Shown one piece after another: positions 1 to 8,521 of a stretch of 44,671 nucleotides of DNA. A program made the position numbers and the translations under genes. Position 1 is the stretch's first letter. Each line of letters begins with the position of its first letter. The notes below the pieces were generated by a model. The model saw only the letters and a program-made list of their open reading frames with translations. It was not told the origin of the DNA and did no database searches. This DNA comes from Verrucomicrobiia bacterium. Its GTDB lineage: Bacteria > Verrucomicrobiota > Verrucomicrobiia > Opitutales > Opitutaceae. The DNA lies in contig WYBX01000061.1 in the NCBI GenBank assembly GCA_011525695.1, positions 1 to 44,671 of the forward strand, read 5' to 3'.

Positions 1-35
1 GCCCATCACCCTTCAACCATCCTGTCGGTTCAGAG

Positions 36-73
36 GTGGGGGAAGGAGGGGCTGCGCCCCTCACTTCCCCCAC
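36..73. repeat. Long perfect-arm hairpin
   Basis: The outer arms GTGGGGGAAG (36-45) and CTTCCCCCAC (64-73) are exact reverse complements. The inner arms GAGGGGC (46-52) and GCCCCTC (56-62) also pair, leaving a TGC loop and one bulged A. That is a 17-bp stem. There is no T-tract on either side, so it is more likely a dispersed palindromic repeat than an intrinsic terminator. The rest of 1-120 shows nothing else recognisable. Confidence 0.6.
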
Positions 74-138
74 ACCCCCATCCTCCCCGATTCTTTCAGA
101 ATCTTCTTCAATCCCACGCTTCCGATACCATAACTAAC

Positions 139-303
139 TTTCGCGATCCTGTTGTCCAACGATCGGGGTCCACCTCAGCCGCCCATAATCACCCGAGCGG
201 CGACCCGGCTCCGAGCGCGGCCAACCTGCATGTCACGCCGAAACTCCGAGAAGCGGCGAAGATCCTCGAGATCGAATTGCTAGACCACGTGATTGTCGGG
301 TGA
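139..303 (+). pseudogene. RadC/JAB-domain protein fragment
   Basis: The + frame ending at TGA 301-303 reads FRDP, then HNHPSGDPAPS from position 184, then VTPKLREAAKILEIELLDHV. This matches the JAMM core of RadC-family proteins (HNHPSGDP...VT..L..A...L.I.LLDHVIIG), including the usual 15-residue distance from the FR pair to the first metal-binding His. The N-terminal part and the usual tail after LLDHVIxG are missing, and the hydrophobic strand before HNH has become polar. It is therefore a decayed or truncated copy. RadC-like genes are frequent cargo of integrative elements, which fits the neighbouring integrase. Confidence 0.65.
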
Positions 304-490
304 CGTCAAAGCCGACCCCGCTCGCGCGTAGAGTGTTTCATTCCGCGAGGCCGGGATGATTCGAGCGCCGACGCGCTACCTCGATGGCGGTACTCGCACG
401 CACTGCGGCTACCGCCTTTTCGGGACGCGCCGGAACTTGGCCTCGCGCAGTTTCGAGCAACATGTTCACGGCGCAAAAGGAGACATGACC

Positions 491-865
491 ATGAATGCGC
501 CATCCAATGATCCGTCCGCTTTCCTCCCGCGCGATCGTTTCGCACTTCCGCGTTATCGCGTCTCGCTTTACTCCGCCGCTAGTGACGCCGTGCGGCGTAT
601 CGCTCACACGAATTCGCCCACTGAAGCGGTGAGGGAATTCCTGCGTGTGGCTCCACTGGCAGAAGGCTCCGATCTCTACATTTGGGATCGCGAGAAAAAA
701 CAGATCGTGGCGCAAATTGAATGGATCGATGAGCCGACTTCATTCGGCACAACCATTCGCGTTCGCACAAATCACTTTTACGATCCGTCACTGGCCATCG
801 TTGCGCGACATCTTTGCGAGCGCGCCGAGATCCGGCATGCGATTGTGAATGGCGTGGCGCACTGA
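491..865 (+). CDS. Hypothetical protein, 124 aa
   Basis: This small soluble protein has no family I recognise. The start chosen is the ATG at 491, because an AAAGGAG sequence (476-482) lies about 8 bases upstream; the ATG at 485 is too close to that site, and the frame stays open back to 356 without a better start. The protein begins MNAPSNDPSAFLPRDRF. It has a middle segment resembling a short beta-sheet (DLYIWDREKKQIVAQIEW) and ends with HAIVNGVAH. There is no signal peptide, membrane segment or cysteine motif. It sits between the radC remnant and the HTH gene in the putative integrated element, so it is probably cargo. Confidence 0.5.
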   Translation: MNAPSNDPSAFLPRDRFALPRYRVSLYSAASDAVRRIAHTNSPTEAVREFLRVAPLAEGSDLYIWDREKKQIVAQIEWIDEPTSFGTTIRVRTNHFYDPSLAIVARHLCERAEIRHAIVNGVAH

Positions 866-992
866 GTGTTTTGATGTCTGAGCATCCGGTCGCGCCACTG
901 GTGCCATCTCTAGCGACATCATCTCCGGCGAGCGCCGTGGATCATGAGCGGAACAAACGCACCCGCCGCGTGCGACCCGTTTTGCGGGGCAC

Positions 993-1211
993 GTGCGCGG
1001 CGCGGCCGCGGCAGCGACGTACCTTGGCATCGACCGGAAAACGTTTCGCAATTGGCGAGACGACCCAGAAATGGCCAGAGCCGAACTCTTACGCCCCCGT
1101 ATCATCAGAGGGGACACATATTATTCACTGAGGAAACTAGATGAATTCATGGACCCCGAAAACAATCCGCCGGGCGCGGCCATCGAAGATCATTTCCTTC
1201 ACGCCGACTGA
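993..1211 (+). CDS. Small HTH (excisionase/AlpA-like) protein
   Basis: The 72-residue product contains AATYLGIDRKTFRNWR near its start, then RIIRGDTYYSLRKLDEFMD. This is the layout of MerR-superfamily excisionase-like winged helices: HTH, a short hairpin carrying a 'Y..kLdeF' motif, then the end. Such proteins control excision or transcription in integrative elements, matching its position beside the integrase. The only in-frame start is GTG 993 and the N-terminus looks short, since relatives usually begin a few residues before the helix; the start is uncertain or 5'-damaged. Its 3' end overlaps the convergent integrase by 13 bp. Confidence 0.5.
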   Translation: MRGAAAAATYLGIDRKTFRNWRDDPEMARAELLRPRIIRGDTYYSLRKLDEFMDPENNPPGAAIEDHFLHAD

Positions 1212-2434
1212 GCGGCAATTGCCGGCTTCGGCTCGGTTCCGGCCATGAGTTTCTGGATTATCGCGAGGGCATTCTTCGGCATCGGCAGTGGCTCCAATTC
1301 CGCCGAGCCGATCGAGAAAAATTTCTGTCCATTCTCCTCGGTCTCGTATTCGGCATAGTGATTGTGGACTGTGTCGACGTCTCGTTCGCCCATCAGCTTC
1401 GCGATCTTGTCTGAGGATTGCCAGAATGCGTAACCATACGTGCCGTAACTGTGTCGAAAAGCGTTCTGTCCCCACCTGAAATCCGGCTTTGTCTGCTGGC
1501 ACTTCGCGATGAGTGAACTCTTCAAGTCGCGATATCGATGGTGGAGCCCCTTGGCATTCTTCTTGCGTTCGATATCAGGTATTAATGGGCCATTGCTTGG
1601 CAGCGGCTTCGGCATCCATGCGTCGAGCGCGGTAGGCCAAAAATCAATTATCCGTGGCACCTTCTTACCTTTTACCTGGCCCATCTTCGCAACTTCCGGC
1701 TCGAGACGAATCATGCCGCGCCGGACCATCGACCAAGTCGCACGGATAATTTCCTCGGTGCGCACTCCGGCGAAAAGTTGCAAGGCGACTGCACCGATAA
1801 TCTCAGGGAAGTGGGATTGGCACGTTTTCATGACGTGCTCCACGTCGGGCAAACTCAAATACACTTTCGTTCCCGATGGTCGCTTGAACTCGAAAGTGTC
1901 CGTCGGATTATCCCGGCGTACGCGCACCCGCGGGCTGCAAAGCCACTTGAAGAATGCACGCGCAAACTTGAGCGCGGCATCGTGCGACCAGTCGGAGTTG
2001 AATTGCGCGAGGAAATCGTCGACGCGATTCACGTCTACGGCCGCAGGCTTCAATTTTCCGATGCTTTCCGCCAACAACTCTAGATTGCGCTTAGCTTCCG
2101 CCAGGTATTTGGGACGGCCGCGAAGCTCGTTCGTGAATCGATCGATCAGAACTGCGCAATCTGCCTGAGCAGCCCCCAGTTGGCCCCGGTGCACGTCCAA
2201 GTAAAACCGGACGGCTCGTAGAAGGGGGATGCCTTTGAGCAGTTCCCTACAGTGGAGTACTTCATCCACGTCACGCGCTGTTAGGCGCGCCCTCAGCTTG
2301 CCGACATTTTTTTTGAGATCCGCCGCGGCCTTGTCGGCGTCTTCCTGCGACCAAAACCACCGATCGCGGCCTCGGTGGTACAGGCGCCACGGAGCCCGAT
2401 TTGGGAGGCGAGCCTCGCAATAGGTGATCTTCAT
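1199..2434 (-). CDS. Tyrosine recombinase/integrase
   Basis: This site-specific recombinase would cut and join element and tRNA-Gly attachment sites. With the start at ATG 2434 it has 411 residues: a basic N-terminal arm region, a core-binding domain at about 70-170, and a catalytic domain at about 190-380. Visible catalytic positions are Arg225 in FAGVRTEEI, Arg327 in AFRHSYGTYG and nucleophile Tyr360 in VHNHYAEY. The box II residue three before Arg327 is Asn rather than His/Lys, and the usual LGH motif reads MGE (Glu350), so two accessory catalytic positions are non-canonical. A GTG at 2485 would add 17 residues but has no better ribosome site. It is read away from the tRNA and overlaps the HTH gene tail-to-tail. 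Confidence 0.85.
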   Translation of the reverse strand: MKITYCEARLPNRAPWRLYHRGRDRWFWSQEDADKAAADLKKNVGKLRARLTARDVDEVLHCRELLKGIPLLRAVRFYLDVHRGQLGAAQADCAVLIDRFTNELRGRPKYLAEAKRNLELLAESIGKLKPAAVDVNRVDDFLAQFNSDWSHDAALKFARAFFKWLCSPRVRVRRDNPTDTFEFKRPSGTKVYLSLPDVEHVMKTCQSHFPEIIGAVALQLFAGVRTEEIIRATWSMVRRGMIRLEPEVAKMGQVKGKKVPRIIDFWPTALDAWMPKPLPSNGPLIPDIERKKNAKGLHHRYRDLKSSLIAKCQQTKPDFRWGQNAFRHSYGTYGYAFWQSSDKIAKLMGERDVDTVHNHYAEYETEENGQKFFSIGSAELEPLPMPKNALAIIQKLMAGTEPKPAIAAQSA

Positions 2435-2486
2435 GTGAAAACCCAGCCTGTAGCCAATGACCGATCCAGCACGCAAAGGTTTCACC

Positions 2487-2506
2487 TTGGGAACAGTTGG
2501 GAACAG
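2487..2506. repeat. Tandem 10-bp repeat upstream of integrase
   Basis: TTGGGAACAG occurs twice in direct tandem (2487-2496, 2497-2506), about 55 bp upstream of the integrase start and between it and the tRNA. Direct repeats here could be integrase arm-type binding sites or an operator for the HTH protein; this is inference from position only. Confidence 0.45.
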
Positions 2507-2601
2507 ATTTTAGTGCCCCAAAATCACCCATCTTTACCCTTCGGACTCAGCCACACAACCCTCATGATTGCAAAAGCGAGCATAGGCAACCGTCTGCCTA
2601 T

Positions 2602-2630
2602 CAATAAAAAGAGCCTCCTTAAGGAGGCCC
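2602..2630 (-). terminator. Intrinsic terminator after tRNA-Gly
   Basis: On the minus strand GCCTCC-TTAA-GGAGGC forms a 6-bp stem with a 4-base loop, followed by TCTTTTTATT. It starts 7 bases beyond the encoded CCA end of the tRNA, so it should end the tRNA transcript before the integrated element. Confidence 0.8.
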
Positions 2631-2636
2631 TTAAAA

Positions 2637-2712
<76 letters not shown>

Positions 2713-2726
2713 AAAACAGGGTGCAA

Positions 2727-2754
2727 GCAGTAGGCGCGCACCTGCGCCCGTCAA
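2727..2754 (-). promoter_or_regulatory. Putative tRNA-Gly promoter
   Basis: On the minus strand TTGACG (2754-2749) and TACTGC (2732-2727) are separated by 16 bp, ending 14 bp before the first tRNA base. The -35 is close to consensus and the -10 is weak. It lies just past the stop of the upstream receiver gene. Confidence 0.45.
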
Positions 2755-2757
2755 CTG

Positions 2758-3144
2758 CTATTTTTCCGCGCAAACAGAACGCACTGCAGCCAGCAACTGT
2801 TGGGCGGTGAACGGCTTCACGAGTGGCGCCCGTCCCCCCATCCCGACCGCCATGCTGAGCCCCTCACTGGCAGAAACCATCTGACCGCCTCCCGACATCG
2901 GGATGATCGCCGGCCTGGGGTCCTTCCTCCTCAGATGCATCATCACTTCCAACCCGTCACCCTCCGGCATCAACATGTCCGTGATCACCACATCAAAATC
3001 CCGGGCCTCGATAATGCTGATGGCTTCCCGGCCGTTGTCGGCACAGCTGACGAAGTACCCGGCGTTCTCGAGCGCCCGGGACATGACCTGCCGCATGCCC
3101 GGATCGTCGTCCACGATCAGGATCGATGTTGGTTTCAACGTCAT
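2758..3144 (-). CDS. Stand-alone receiver (CheY-like) response regulator
   Basis: The 128-residue protein is a single receiver domain with no output domain. The acidic pocket is Asp12-Asp14, the phosphorylation site is Asp56 (VVITDMLMP), the switch position is Ser84 in PMSGGG, and the conserved Lys is Lys110 in LVKPF. Such single-domain proteins relay phosphate or signal by protein-protein contact. No kinase gene is adjacent; the nearest is the PAS kinase at 19356-20534. The Gly-rich GQMVSASEGLSMAVGMGG stretch (residues 87-104) in the alpha4 region is unusual. It lies upstream of tRNA-Gly on the same strand, but the tRNA has its own plausible promoter. Confidence 0.9.
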   Translation of the reverse strand: MTLKPTSILIVDDDPGMRQVMSRALENAGYFVSCADNGREAISIIEARDFDVVITDMLMPEGDGLEVMMHLRRKDPRPAIIPMSGGGQMVSASEGLSMAVGMGGRAPLVKPFTAQQLLAAVRSVCAEK

Positions 3145-3234
3145 TGCGCCCCATGCATCACGGGTCTCGATCGCAAAAGCGATGGTCCAGACTTCCGGAA
3201 TTCCGGAAGGTCGCAGAAACCGGTTCTGGCATGG

Positions 3235-5934
3235 CTACGGGCTGCGAATGGTCCCCTCGATCACCCGGACGCTCTCGTTTCCGGCCTCGTCCATGAGCTT
3301 GCAGGTGATTTCCACGACATCCGAGGGTTGCAGGTCGGGGACAGCCAGGCGCAGGGTGCGGCCGTCCGCCAGTATGCTGGCCTCCATCACCGGCCAGCGG
3401 GTCTCATTCAGGCGCGGGCTCCCATAGTTCGCGGATCGACGCAGTCCCCAGGCCTTGACGACGAAGTTCCCGGGCGTCAGCGGATCGGCCGTTTGGAGGA
3501 TCTCGCTGAAAGTGAGCTCGATGCTCCGATCGCCCACCTTCCAGCCCACTGGCAGCCGCGCCGGGTTTCCCGTCGGCCGAAGCCGGTAAATCCCGCCTTC
3601 CTGCTGCGTTGCCGATGTCGCCCATGCGGCCAGCCCGCAGACATAAAGGTCGCCGGAGATCGGATGCTCCCGCCCGCGGATCAAGCCGGTCGGAAAATCG
3701 GGAATCGGCAACGCACACACCGCACCCTGCTCCACCCCAGCGGCCGTATCGCGCAGCACAACCCCAATCCGGCCATAGCCGTAGGAGAGTGTCAGCAGCC
3801 CGCCGCGCAGCGCTCCCCAGCCGGGATGCTTCACCCACAGGAGTTCGGCTGGGGAGCGGTCAAATCGCGGCTCCAGCCAGCAGACCGGCGGCTCCATGAC
3901 CGCATCGGAGGTGTCCGCCGGTGCGCCGCCACCCCAGCAATTCCCATAAAAGAGGACCGGCCCCGGCCGGATTCGGTTGATCCGGTTTGCCGGCATCCAG
4001 TGTCCCTCCTGATCCGTGACGAAGAAGGATCCGTCGGGATTGAGGCAGACGCCATTCGCGGCGCGAAAGCCCCTGGCCAGGATCTCGGTTTGGGAACCGT
4101 CCGCCGCAATCTTCAACAGCGTGCCGTGCTGGGGCAACAGGGCGGTGCGGGCATGCCGCGCGCTCTTGGCATAATAGAAATTTCCCGCCGGATCCGTCTG
4201 CAGGCCCATGGCAAACTCGTGAAAGTGCTCGCTGACCTGATGGTCGCTGTTGATGCATTCGTAAAAGTCCGTCTCGCCATCCCCGTTGAGATCGCGCAGC
4301 GCCACCAGCTGATCCCGGCAGGTCACGAAGATGGCACCGTCCCGCACCTTGATCCCGAGCGGTTGAAAAAGCCCCGCTGCGATCCGCCGCCATGCCAGCT
4401 CGCCGGCCGGATCATCCAATCCGTCGATTTGCCAGACATCACCGTCCCAGGTGCACACGACCGCCCGACTCCCCCCGCGCAGAAAATCGATGCCGCTTGT
4501 CCGCAGCCGGCTGCGCCAGGGGTTGCCCAGCGGCAGCGTCAGCCGTTCCCACGAAAAGGGCCCGTCTGCTCCGCTCGCCACGACGGGGGCGGGGATTGTC
4601 TCCCGCCAGGCCGGCGGGCCCCCGCGCGTGAAGGTCGAGAGATCCAGCGGCTCGCTGACCTGCCCCGGCGGTGCGGCAGAATCCGCCCCGCCGTTTTTCG
4701 CCAGCCGGATTGAAATATTCAGAGGAGTGGAGCCCGCAGGAATTCGCAGGATGACGAAGCCGCCATCGGTTCCCAGGACCACGCCTCCCGCCGGTGAAAC
4801 CGAAGCATGGGTGCCCTCGTTCGCCACCCGCAGGAGCAGATCATGCGGCGAAGATCCAATGTTCAAGGTCCGGATGAAAATCGGCCCGCCCGCTGAAGTT
4901 TCCAAGTCGTGGGACTCGAGCACCGCGGCATCGCCGATCACATAGGAAATGACCGTTCGTCCGCCGCTCCGATAAAGACCCCGGTAACTCGCCCAGCTCC
5001 GGGGCAACGGTCCGAACCTGCGACCATCAGCGCCCACGATCCGCGCGTCATCAAAACGGCCGGTCGCGGGATTGGCCCAGCCAGGGCCGTCGGCCGTCTC
5101 GAATTGCAGCTCGCCGATCGTGCGGGGTCGCACGACATGCCGGGTGTTGAAGTTGATGCCCTCCCAGTCGATGAAGCCTTTGCCCGTCCAACCACCGGCA
5201 AGGCGAAGCGTATCGTGCTCGAACACCACCCAGGCCCGGCCCGCCGCCATGCCACCAGTCCCGGCATCGAGCCGGATCGCAATTCCCTTGTAGGCGATGT
5301 TGGAGCCGGGCAGGACCCGATCCGCCTGGCTGGAATCGAGCGCCGCGGCCGCGGCCCGGTTGGCAGGGTCGGCCAGCTCGAAGGTGCCGATCAGGAACGG
5401 CCCATAATCCATTTCCCGCCACGGCTCGTGCGGTCGCGGTGCCGGCCCGCGGCTGCTTCCGGCCGGCAGGCTGGCGAGATATTCCTCCGTGACGCGGAAG
5501 AGTTGCTCCGGGTTGTGTGGCTTCAGGAGGGCCTGCCGGATGAAATGGATGACATCGTACTTCTCCTGCGGGACGAGTTGGATCTGGGGTGCCATTCGCC
5601 GCCAGCCACGGGTCAGCGTTTCATACATCGCATGCGGATCGCCGCCGCGCTGGAACGCGCCATGGCTGAAATCCAGCGCGTCGGGCAGAGAACCCCGAAG
5701 GTTGGCATCGCCATGGCAGCTGTGGCAGACGGCCTGGTAGATCTTTTCCCCCCGCTTCCGGGCCGCACCGTCCCAGTCGCGGATGAAACCCGCGTGGTCG
5801 ATCGACCGCTCGTATTCCGGCAGTGCCTCGGCCGGCAGCAGGAATTCATCCCCATCACGGCGCGGGTCGGCCTCCCCTGCCATCACGCACGCTGCCGCCA
5901 GCAGGCAAGGGAACGGAAGATGAAGGGTGCGCAT
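3235..5934 (-). CDS. Secreted cytochrome c / DUF6797 / beta-propeller protein
   Basis: This 899-residue exported protein begins with a signal peptide (about 1-20). A cytochrome c domain follows, with heme motif C70-H-S-C73-H74 and a probable axial Met114 in GWRRMAPQ. A long middle region of DUF6797 type (about 170-420) comes next, then a sorbosone/NHL-type beta-propeller (about 450-790) with repeated NGVCLNPDGSFFVTDQ-like blades, and a C-terminal beta-sandwich ending in IEGTIRSP. Family members are typical of Verrucomicrobia and Planctomycetes and are thought to be periplasmic oxidoreductases acting on sugars; the substrate is unknown. It is divergent from the DUF5916 outer-membrane gene. Start at ATG 5934; the ribosome site is poor. 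Confidence 0.85.
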   Translation of the reverse strand: MRTLHLPFPCLLAAACVMAGEADPRRDGDEFLLPAEALPEYERSIDHAGFIRDWDGAARKRGEKIYQAVCHSCHGDANLRGSLPDALDFSHGAFQRGGDPHAMYETLTRGWRRMAPQIQLVPQEKYDVIHFIRQALLKPHNPEQLFRVTEEYLASLPAGSSRGPAPRPHEPWREMDYGPFLIGTFELADPANRAAAAALDSSQADRVLPGSNIAYKGIAIRLDAGTGGMAAGRAWVVFEHDTLRLAGGWTGKGFIDWEGINFNTRHVVRPRTIGELQFETADGPGWANPATGRFDDARIVGADGRRFGPLPRSWASYRGLYRSGGRTVISYVIGDAAVLESHDLETSAGGPIFIRTLNIGSSPHDLLLRVANEGTHASVSPAGGVVLGTDGGFVILRIPAGSTPLNISIRLAKNGGADSAAPPGQVSEPLDLSTFTRGGPPAWRETIPAPVVASGADGPFSWERLTLPLGNPWRSRLRTSGIDFLRGGSRAVVCTWDGDVWQIDGLDDPAGELAWRRIAAGLFQPLGIKVRDGAIFVTCRDQLVALRDLNGDGETDFYECINSDHQVSEHFHEFAMGLQTDPAGNFYYAKSARHARTALLPQHGTLLKIAADGSQTEILARGFRAANGVCLNPDGSFFVTDQEGHWMPANRINRIRPGPVLFYGNCWGGGAPADTSDAVMEPPVCWLEPRFDRSPAELLWVKHPGWGALRGGLLTLSYGYGRIGVVLRDTAAGVEQGAVCALPIPDFPTGLIRGREHPISGDLYVCGLAAWATSATQQEGGIYRLRPTGNPARLPVGWKVGDRSIELTFSEILQTADPLTPGNFVVKAWGLRRSANYGSPRLNETRWPVMEASILADGRTLRLAVPDLQPSDVVEITCKLMDEAGNESVRVIEGTIRSP

Positions 5935-6167
5935 TCCTGGTGGGTTTCGAAAGACGCGACGACCCTGCCGGGTCCTCGATCGGCGTCAATCCGCGGGATG
6001 TCGCTCGTCAATCGGCCAATGTCATCAACCAGCGTGGCCTCCAATGGACGACCTCCGGCGGACTTTTCAAGAAACCCATCCACTGGCTGCCATTCGAACC
6101 GCTTCCCAATCAGCCCCTCCGCCAAAATCCACTTTGCTTTGTCCCTGGGAATTCCGAATCTGGACGT
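5935..6167. other. Divergent intergenic region
   Basis: These 233 bp separate the starts of the cytochrome/propeller gene (minus) and the DUF5916 gene (plus), so both promoters must lie here. I see no palindrome or convincing -35/-10 pair. Confidence 0.4.
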
Positions 6168-8324
6168 TTGAACCCTAAGCTTTCGCTCGCGGCCCCCCTC
6201 CCCCTCCTCCTTCTCCTCGCCCTGAACCCGCTGCGGGGCCAGCCGGCCGTTCCCGCCGTTCGCATCGCGGAGCCGCCGGTCATCAATGGACTGCTCGACG
6301 ACGCCGTCTGGCGGCAGGCCCGGCCAATTACGGAGCTTTACCAGCGCGAGCCCAACGAGGGCGCCCCCGTCTCCGAGCCCACGGAAATCTACATCCTCTA
6401 CGACGAGCACAACCTCTACTTCGGGTTTCGCTGCCACGATGACCCTGCCCGGATCACGGCCAAGGAGATGGCCCGCGACATCAGCCTGGGCAACGACGAC
6501 CGGGTCCAGATCATCCTCGATACCCATGGCGATCGCCGCACCGCCTACTGGTTTCAAATCGGCCCGCGCGGCTCGATCGGCGACGCCATCGTCAGCGACA
6601 ATGGCGCCTTCCTGAACAAGGAGTGGGACGGGCTCTGGAACGGCCGGGCGAGGATCCTCGATCTCGGCTGGGAGGCGGAGATTGTCATTCCCTTCAAGAC
6701 GCTGGGCTTCGATCGCGCCAGCACGCAGTGGGGCCTGAAGCTCATCCGGCATATCATCCGGAAGCTGGAGGCCTCCTATTGGCCCGTTGCCAATATCAAC
6801 ACCCAGCGGTTCCAGGTCTCCGACGCCGGACTGCTCGTCGGCCTGGAGGGCATCACCCAGGGCGTGGGGCTCGATCTGGCCCCCTATGTCGTCGGCGGCC
6901 TGGACGTCGCGCGCGGTGCCGCCGACCAGACCAGCCTCGAGGCCGGATTCGATCTCTTCTACCAAATCACGCCGGGGCTGAAGGCCTCGCTGACGGTCAA
7001 CACCGACTTTGCCGAGACCGAGGTGGATGACCGGCAGATCAACCTGACGCGCTTCAATCTCCATTTTCCCGAAAAGCGGGACTTCTTCCTGGATGGAGCG
7101 AGTTATTTCCACTTTGGACTGGAGACGGAACAGGATAGTCCGGTCGCCAAGCGGATCATCCCGTTTTTCTCCCGCCGGATGGGGCTCGATGCCACGGGCC
7201 TGCCGATTCCGATCAATTACGGCGCCAAACTCACCGGCCAGTTCAGGGGCTGGAACGTCGGGGTGCTCCATATCAATGACGATCGCGAGGACGGAGCGCG
7301 TTCCTTCTCGATTGCCCGTGTCACTCGCAATCTCGGGGAGCAGTCGTCGATCGGGATCATCGGAACCCATGGCAACTCGGTCGTCGATTCCACCAATACG
7401 GTGGTGGGCACCGACGTGAAGCTCGCGTCATCCACGTTTCGGAAGAACAAGAATATCGCACTCCTGCTGTTCGGGCTGAAGTCCTCCACCCAGGATGTGT
7501 CCGGCGGCGACGCGGCATGGGGCGCCCAGTTCAATTATCCGAACGATTTCCTCAGGTTGCGGATTGGCTACCATGAGATTGGTCGGAACTTCAACGCGGG
7601 CGTCGGCTTCGTGCCCCGGGTCGGCATCAGCGAAACCTATGGGGAGGCGACGATCGGCCCGCGGCCCGGGAAATGGGGCATCCTGCAGGCGCTCAGCGGG
7701 CTCGCCTTTGACCGCGTCCTCAACGACGAGGGTGTCCGCGAAAGCCAGGAGGTCACGCTGACGCCGCTGAAACTCCGGTTCAACTCGGGCGAGGAGATTT
7801 CCTACAGCGCCACGGATCATCTCGAGATGCTCCCGCAGGATTTCGCGATCTTCGAGGGTGTCGTGCTGCCGGCGGCGGACTATGACTGGTCATCGCATAC
7901 GGTGCGTCTGAAGACAAAGGGCAGTCGCGCCCTGTGGACGGAGGCAAGCTACCGCTGGGGCGGATTCTTCGACGGGGAACGGCAGGACATCACGGCGGCG
8001 GTGAACTGGAAGGTGGCGGTGCCGGTTTTCGTGGGCGCCCGGATCCAGTCGAGCGCCGTGGATCTTCCGCAAGGCAGCTTCACCGCCAACATCTACCAGG
8101 CCAGCGTCAACTTCCTGTTCAGCCCGTCCATTACCCTGAACAACTATATTCAATACGACAATGCCACCGAGTACCTGGGGCTCCAGTCACGGTTTCAATG
8201 GATCCTCAAGCCGGGCAATGATGTTGTCCTGGTGTGGACCTCACGTTTCAGCCAGCCGGAACGCAGCTGGGTCCTCAACGACGGGGCGGCGCGGATCAAG
8301 GTAAGATACAACGTGCGGTTCTGA
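6168..8324 (+). CDS. CBM9-like/DUF5916 outer-membrane beta-barrel protein
   Basis: With a TTG start at 6168 the 718-residue protein opens with a signal peptide (NPKLSLAAPLPLLLLLALNP, cleavage near GQPA). Earlier starts would bury that peptide behind more than 100 residues. Residues about 30-215 form a CBM9-type carbohydrate-binding domain (VRIAEPPVINGLLDDAVW). The remainder is the DUF5916 barrel, with the family hallmark FPEKRDFFLDGASYF and a C-terminal aromatic strand ending KVRYNVRF, the usual outer-membrane assembly signal. Family members are predicted porin-like surface proteins that may bind glycans; no enzyme activity is established. It is divergent from the cytochrome/propeller gene, so a joint role in sugar capture and oxidation is possible. 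Confidence 0.8.
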   Translation: MNPKLSLAAPLPLLLLLALNPLRGQPAVPAVRIAEPPVINGLLDDAVWRQARPITELYQREPNEGAPVSEPTEIYILYDEHNLYFGFRCHDDPARITAKEMARDISLGNDDRVQIILDTHGDRRTAYWFQIGPRGSIGDAIVSDNGAFLNKEWDGLWNGRARILDLGWEAEIVIPFKTLGFDRASTQWGLKLIRHIIRKLEASYWPVANINTQRFQVSDAGLLVGLEGITQGVGLDLAPYVVGGLDVARGAADQTSLEAGFDLFYQITPGLKASLTVNTDFAETEVDDRQINLTRFNLHFPEKRDFFLDGASYFHFGLETEQDSPVAKRIIPFFSRRMGLDATGLPIPINYGAKLTGQFRGWNVGVLHINDDREDGARSFSIARVTRNLGEQSSIGIIGTHGNSVVDSTNTVVGTDVKLASSTFRKNKNIALLLFGLKSSTQDVSGGDAAWGAQFNYPNDFLRLRIGYHEIGRNFNAGVGFVPRVGISETYGEATIGPRPGKWGILQALSGLAFDRVLNDEGVRESQEVTLTPLKLRFNSGEEISYSATDHLEMLPQDFAIFEGVVLPAADYDWSSHTVRLKTKGSRALWTEASYRWGGFFDGERQDITAAVNWKVAVPVFVGARIQSSAVDLPQGSFTANIYQASVNFLFSPSITLNNYIQYDNATEYLGLQSRFQWILKPGNDVVLVWTSRFSQPERSWVLNDGAARIKVRYNVRF

Positions 8325-8410
8325 CGGGCAGTGGTCCGCAATCCAGGGCCTTCATTCGCGCGCTGCTCGTTTCGAATCGTTGAATCCTGGCCATTGAACT
8401 CTTCAACGTA

Positions 8411-8450
8411 TGAACCATGAACCGTGAACCGCTGAACCCCTGAACCGCTG
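8411..8450 (+). repeat. TGAACC minisatellite
   Basis: TGAACC recurs five times with 1-3 base spacers (TGAACC AT/GA variants) in the 197-bp gap after the DUF5916 gene. A reverse-complement version occurs at 19178-19205. It looks like a dispersed intergenic microrepeat; no function is evident. Confidence 0.6.
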
Positions 8451-8521
8451 CCCCCTTTTTCGCTCTCGCCAATCCGTTTATTCCGGAAAAATCTGGCGGA
8501 CTTCCGAATTTCACCCCTCTT

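Larger units (their letters stand above)
1..2636. mobile_element. Integrase end of an element integrated at tRNA-Gly
   Basis: This stretch holds a decayed radC domain, an orphan small gene, a small HTH/excisionase-like gene and a tyrosine recombinase whose 5' end lies about 200 bp from the 3' end of a tRNA-Gly gene. A tyrosine recombinase beside a tRNA 3' end, with radC-like and small HTH genes, is the usual anatomy of an integrated island or prophage remnant. The other end, and any duplicated tRNA 3' segment, must lie left of the window; I found no second copy of the tRNA end here. The right boundary at the tRNA end is inferred. Confidence 0.45.

Noticed and set aside
184..300. Second copy of the tRNA 3' end (attachment site) within the window
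   Set aside because: Only a loose resemblance (GCGAAGATCCTCGA) is present, and it is explained by the radC frame.
814..1131. Alternative plus-strand frames overlapping the small HTH gene
   Set aside because: They are Arg/Pro-rich without sense, while the frame at 993-1211 carries a recognisable HTH.
2800..4713. 637-codon open frame on the plus strand
   Set aside because: It lies antisense to the cytochrome/propeller gene, is Pro/Arg/His-rich without a domain, and is a high-G+C codon-phase shadow.
5883..7370. 495-codon open frame on the minus strand
   Set aside because: It is antisense to the DUF5916 gene and overlaps the divergent gene start; no motifs.
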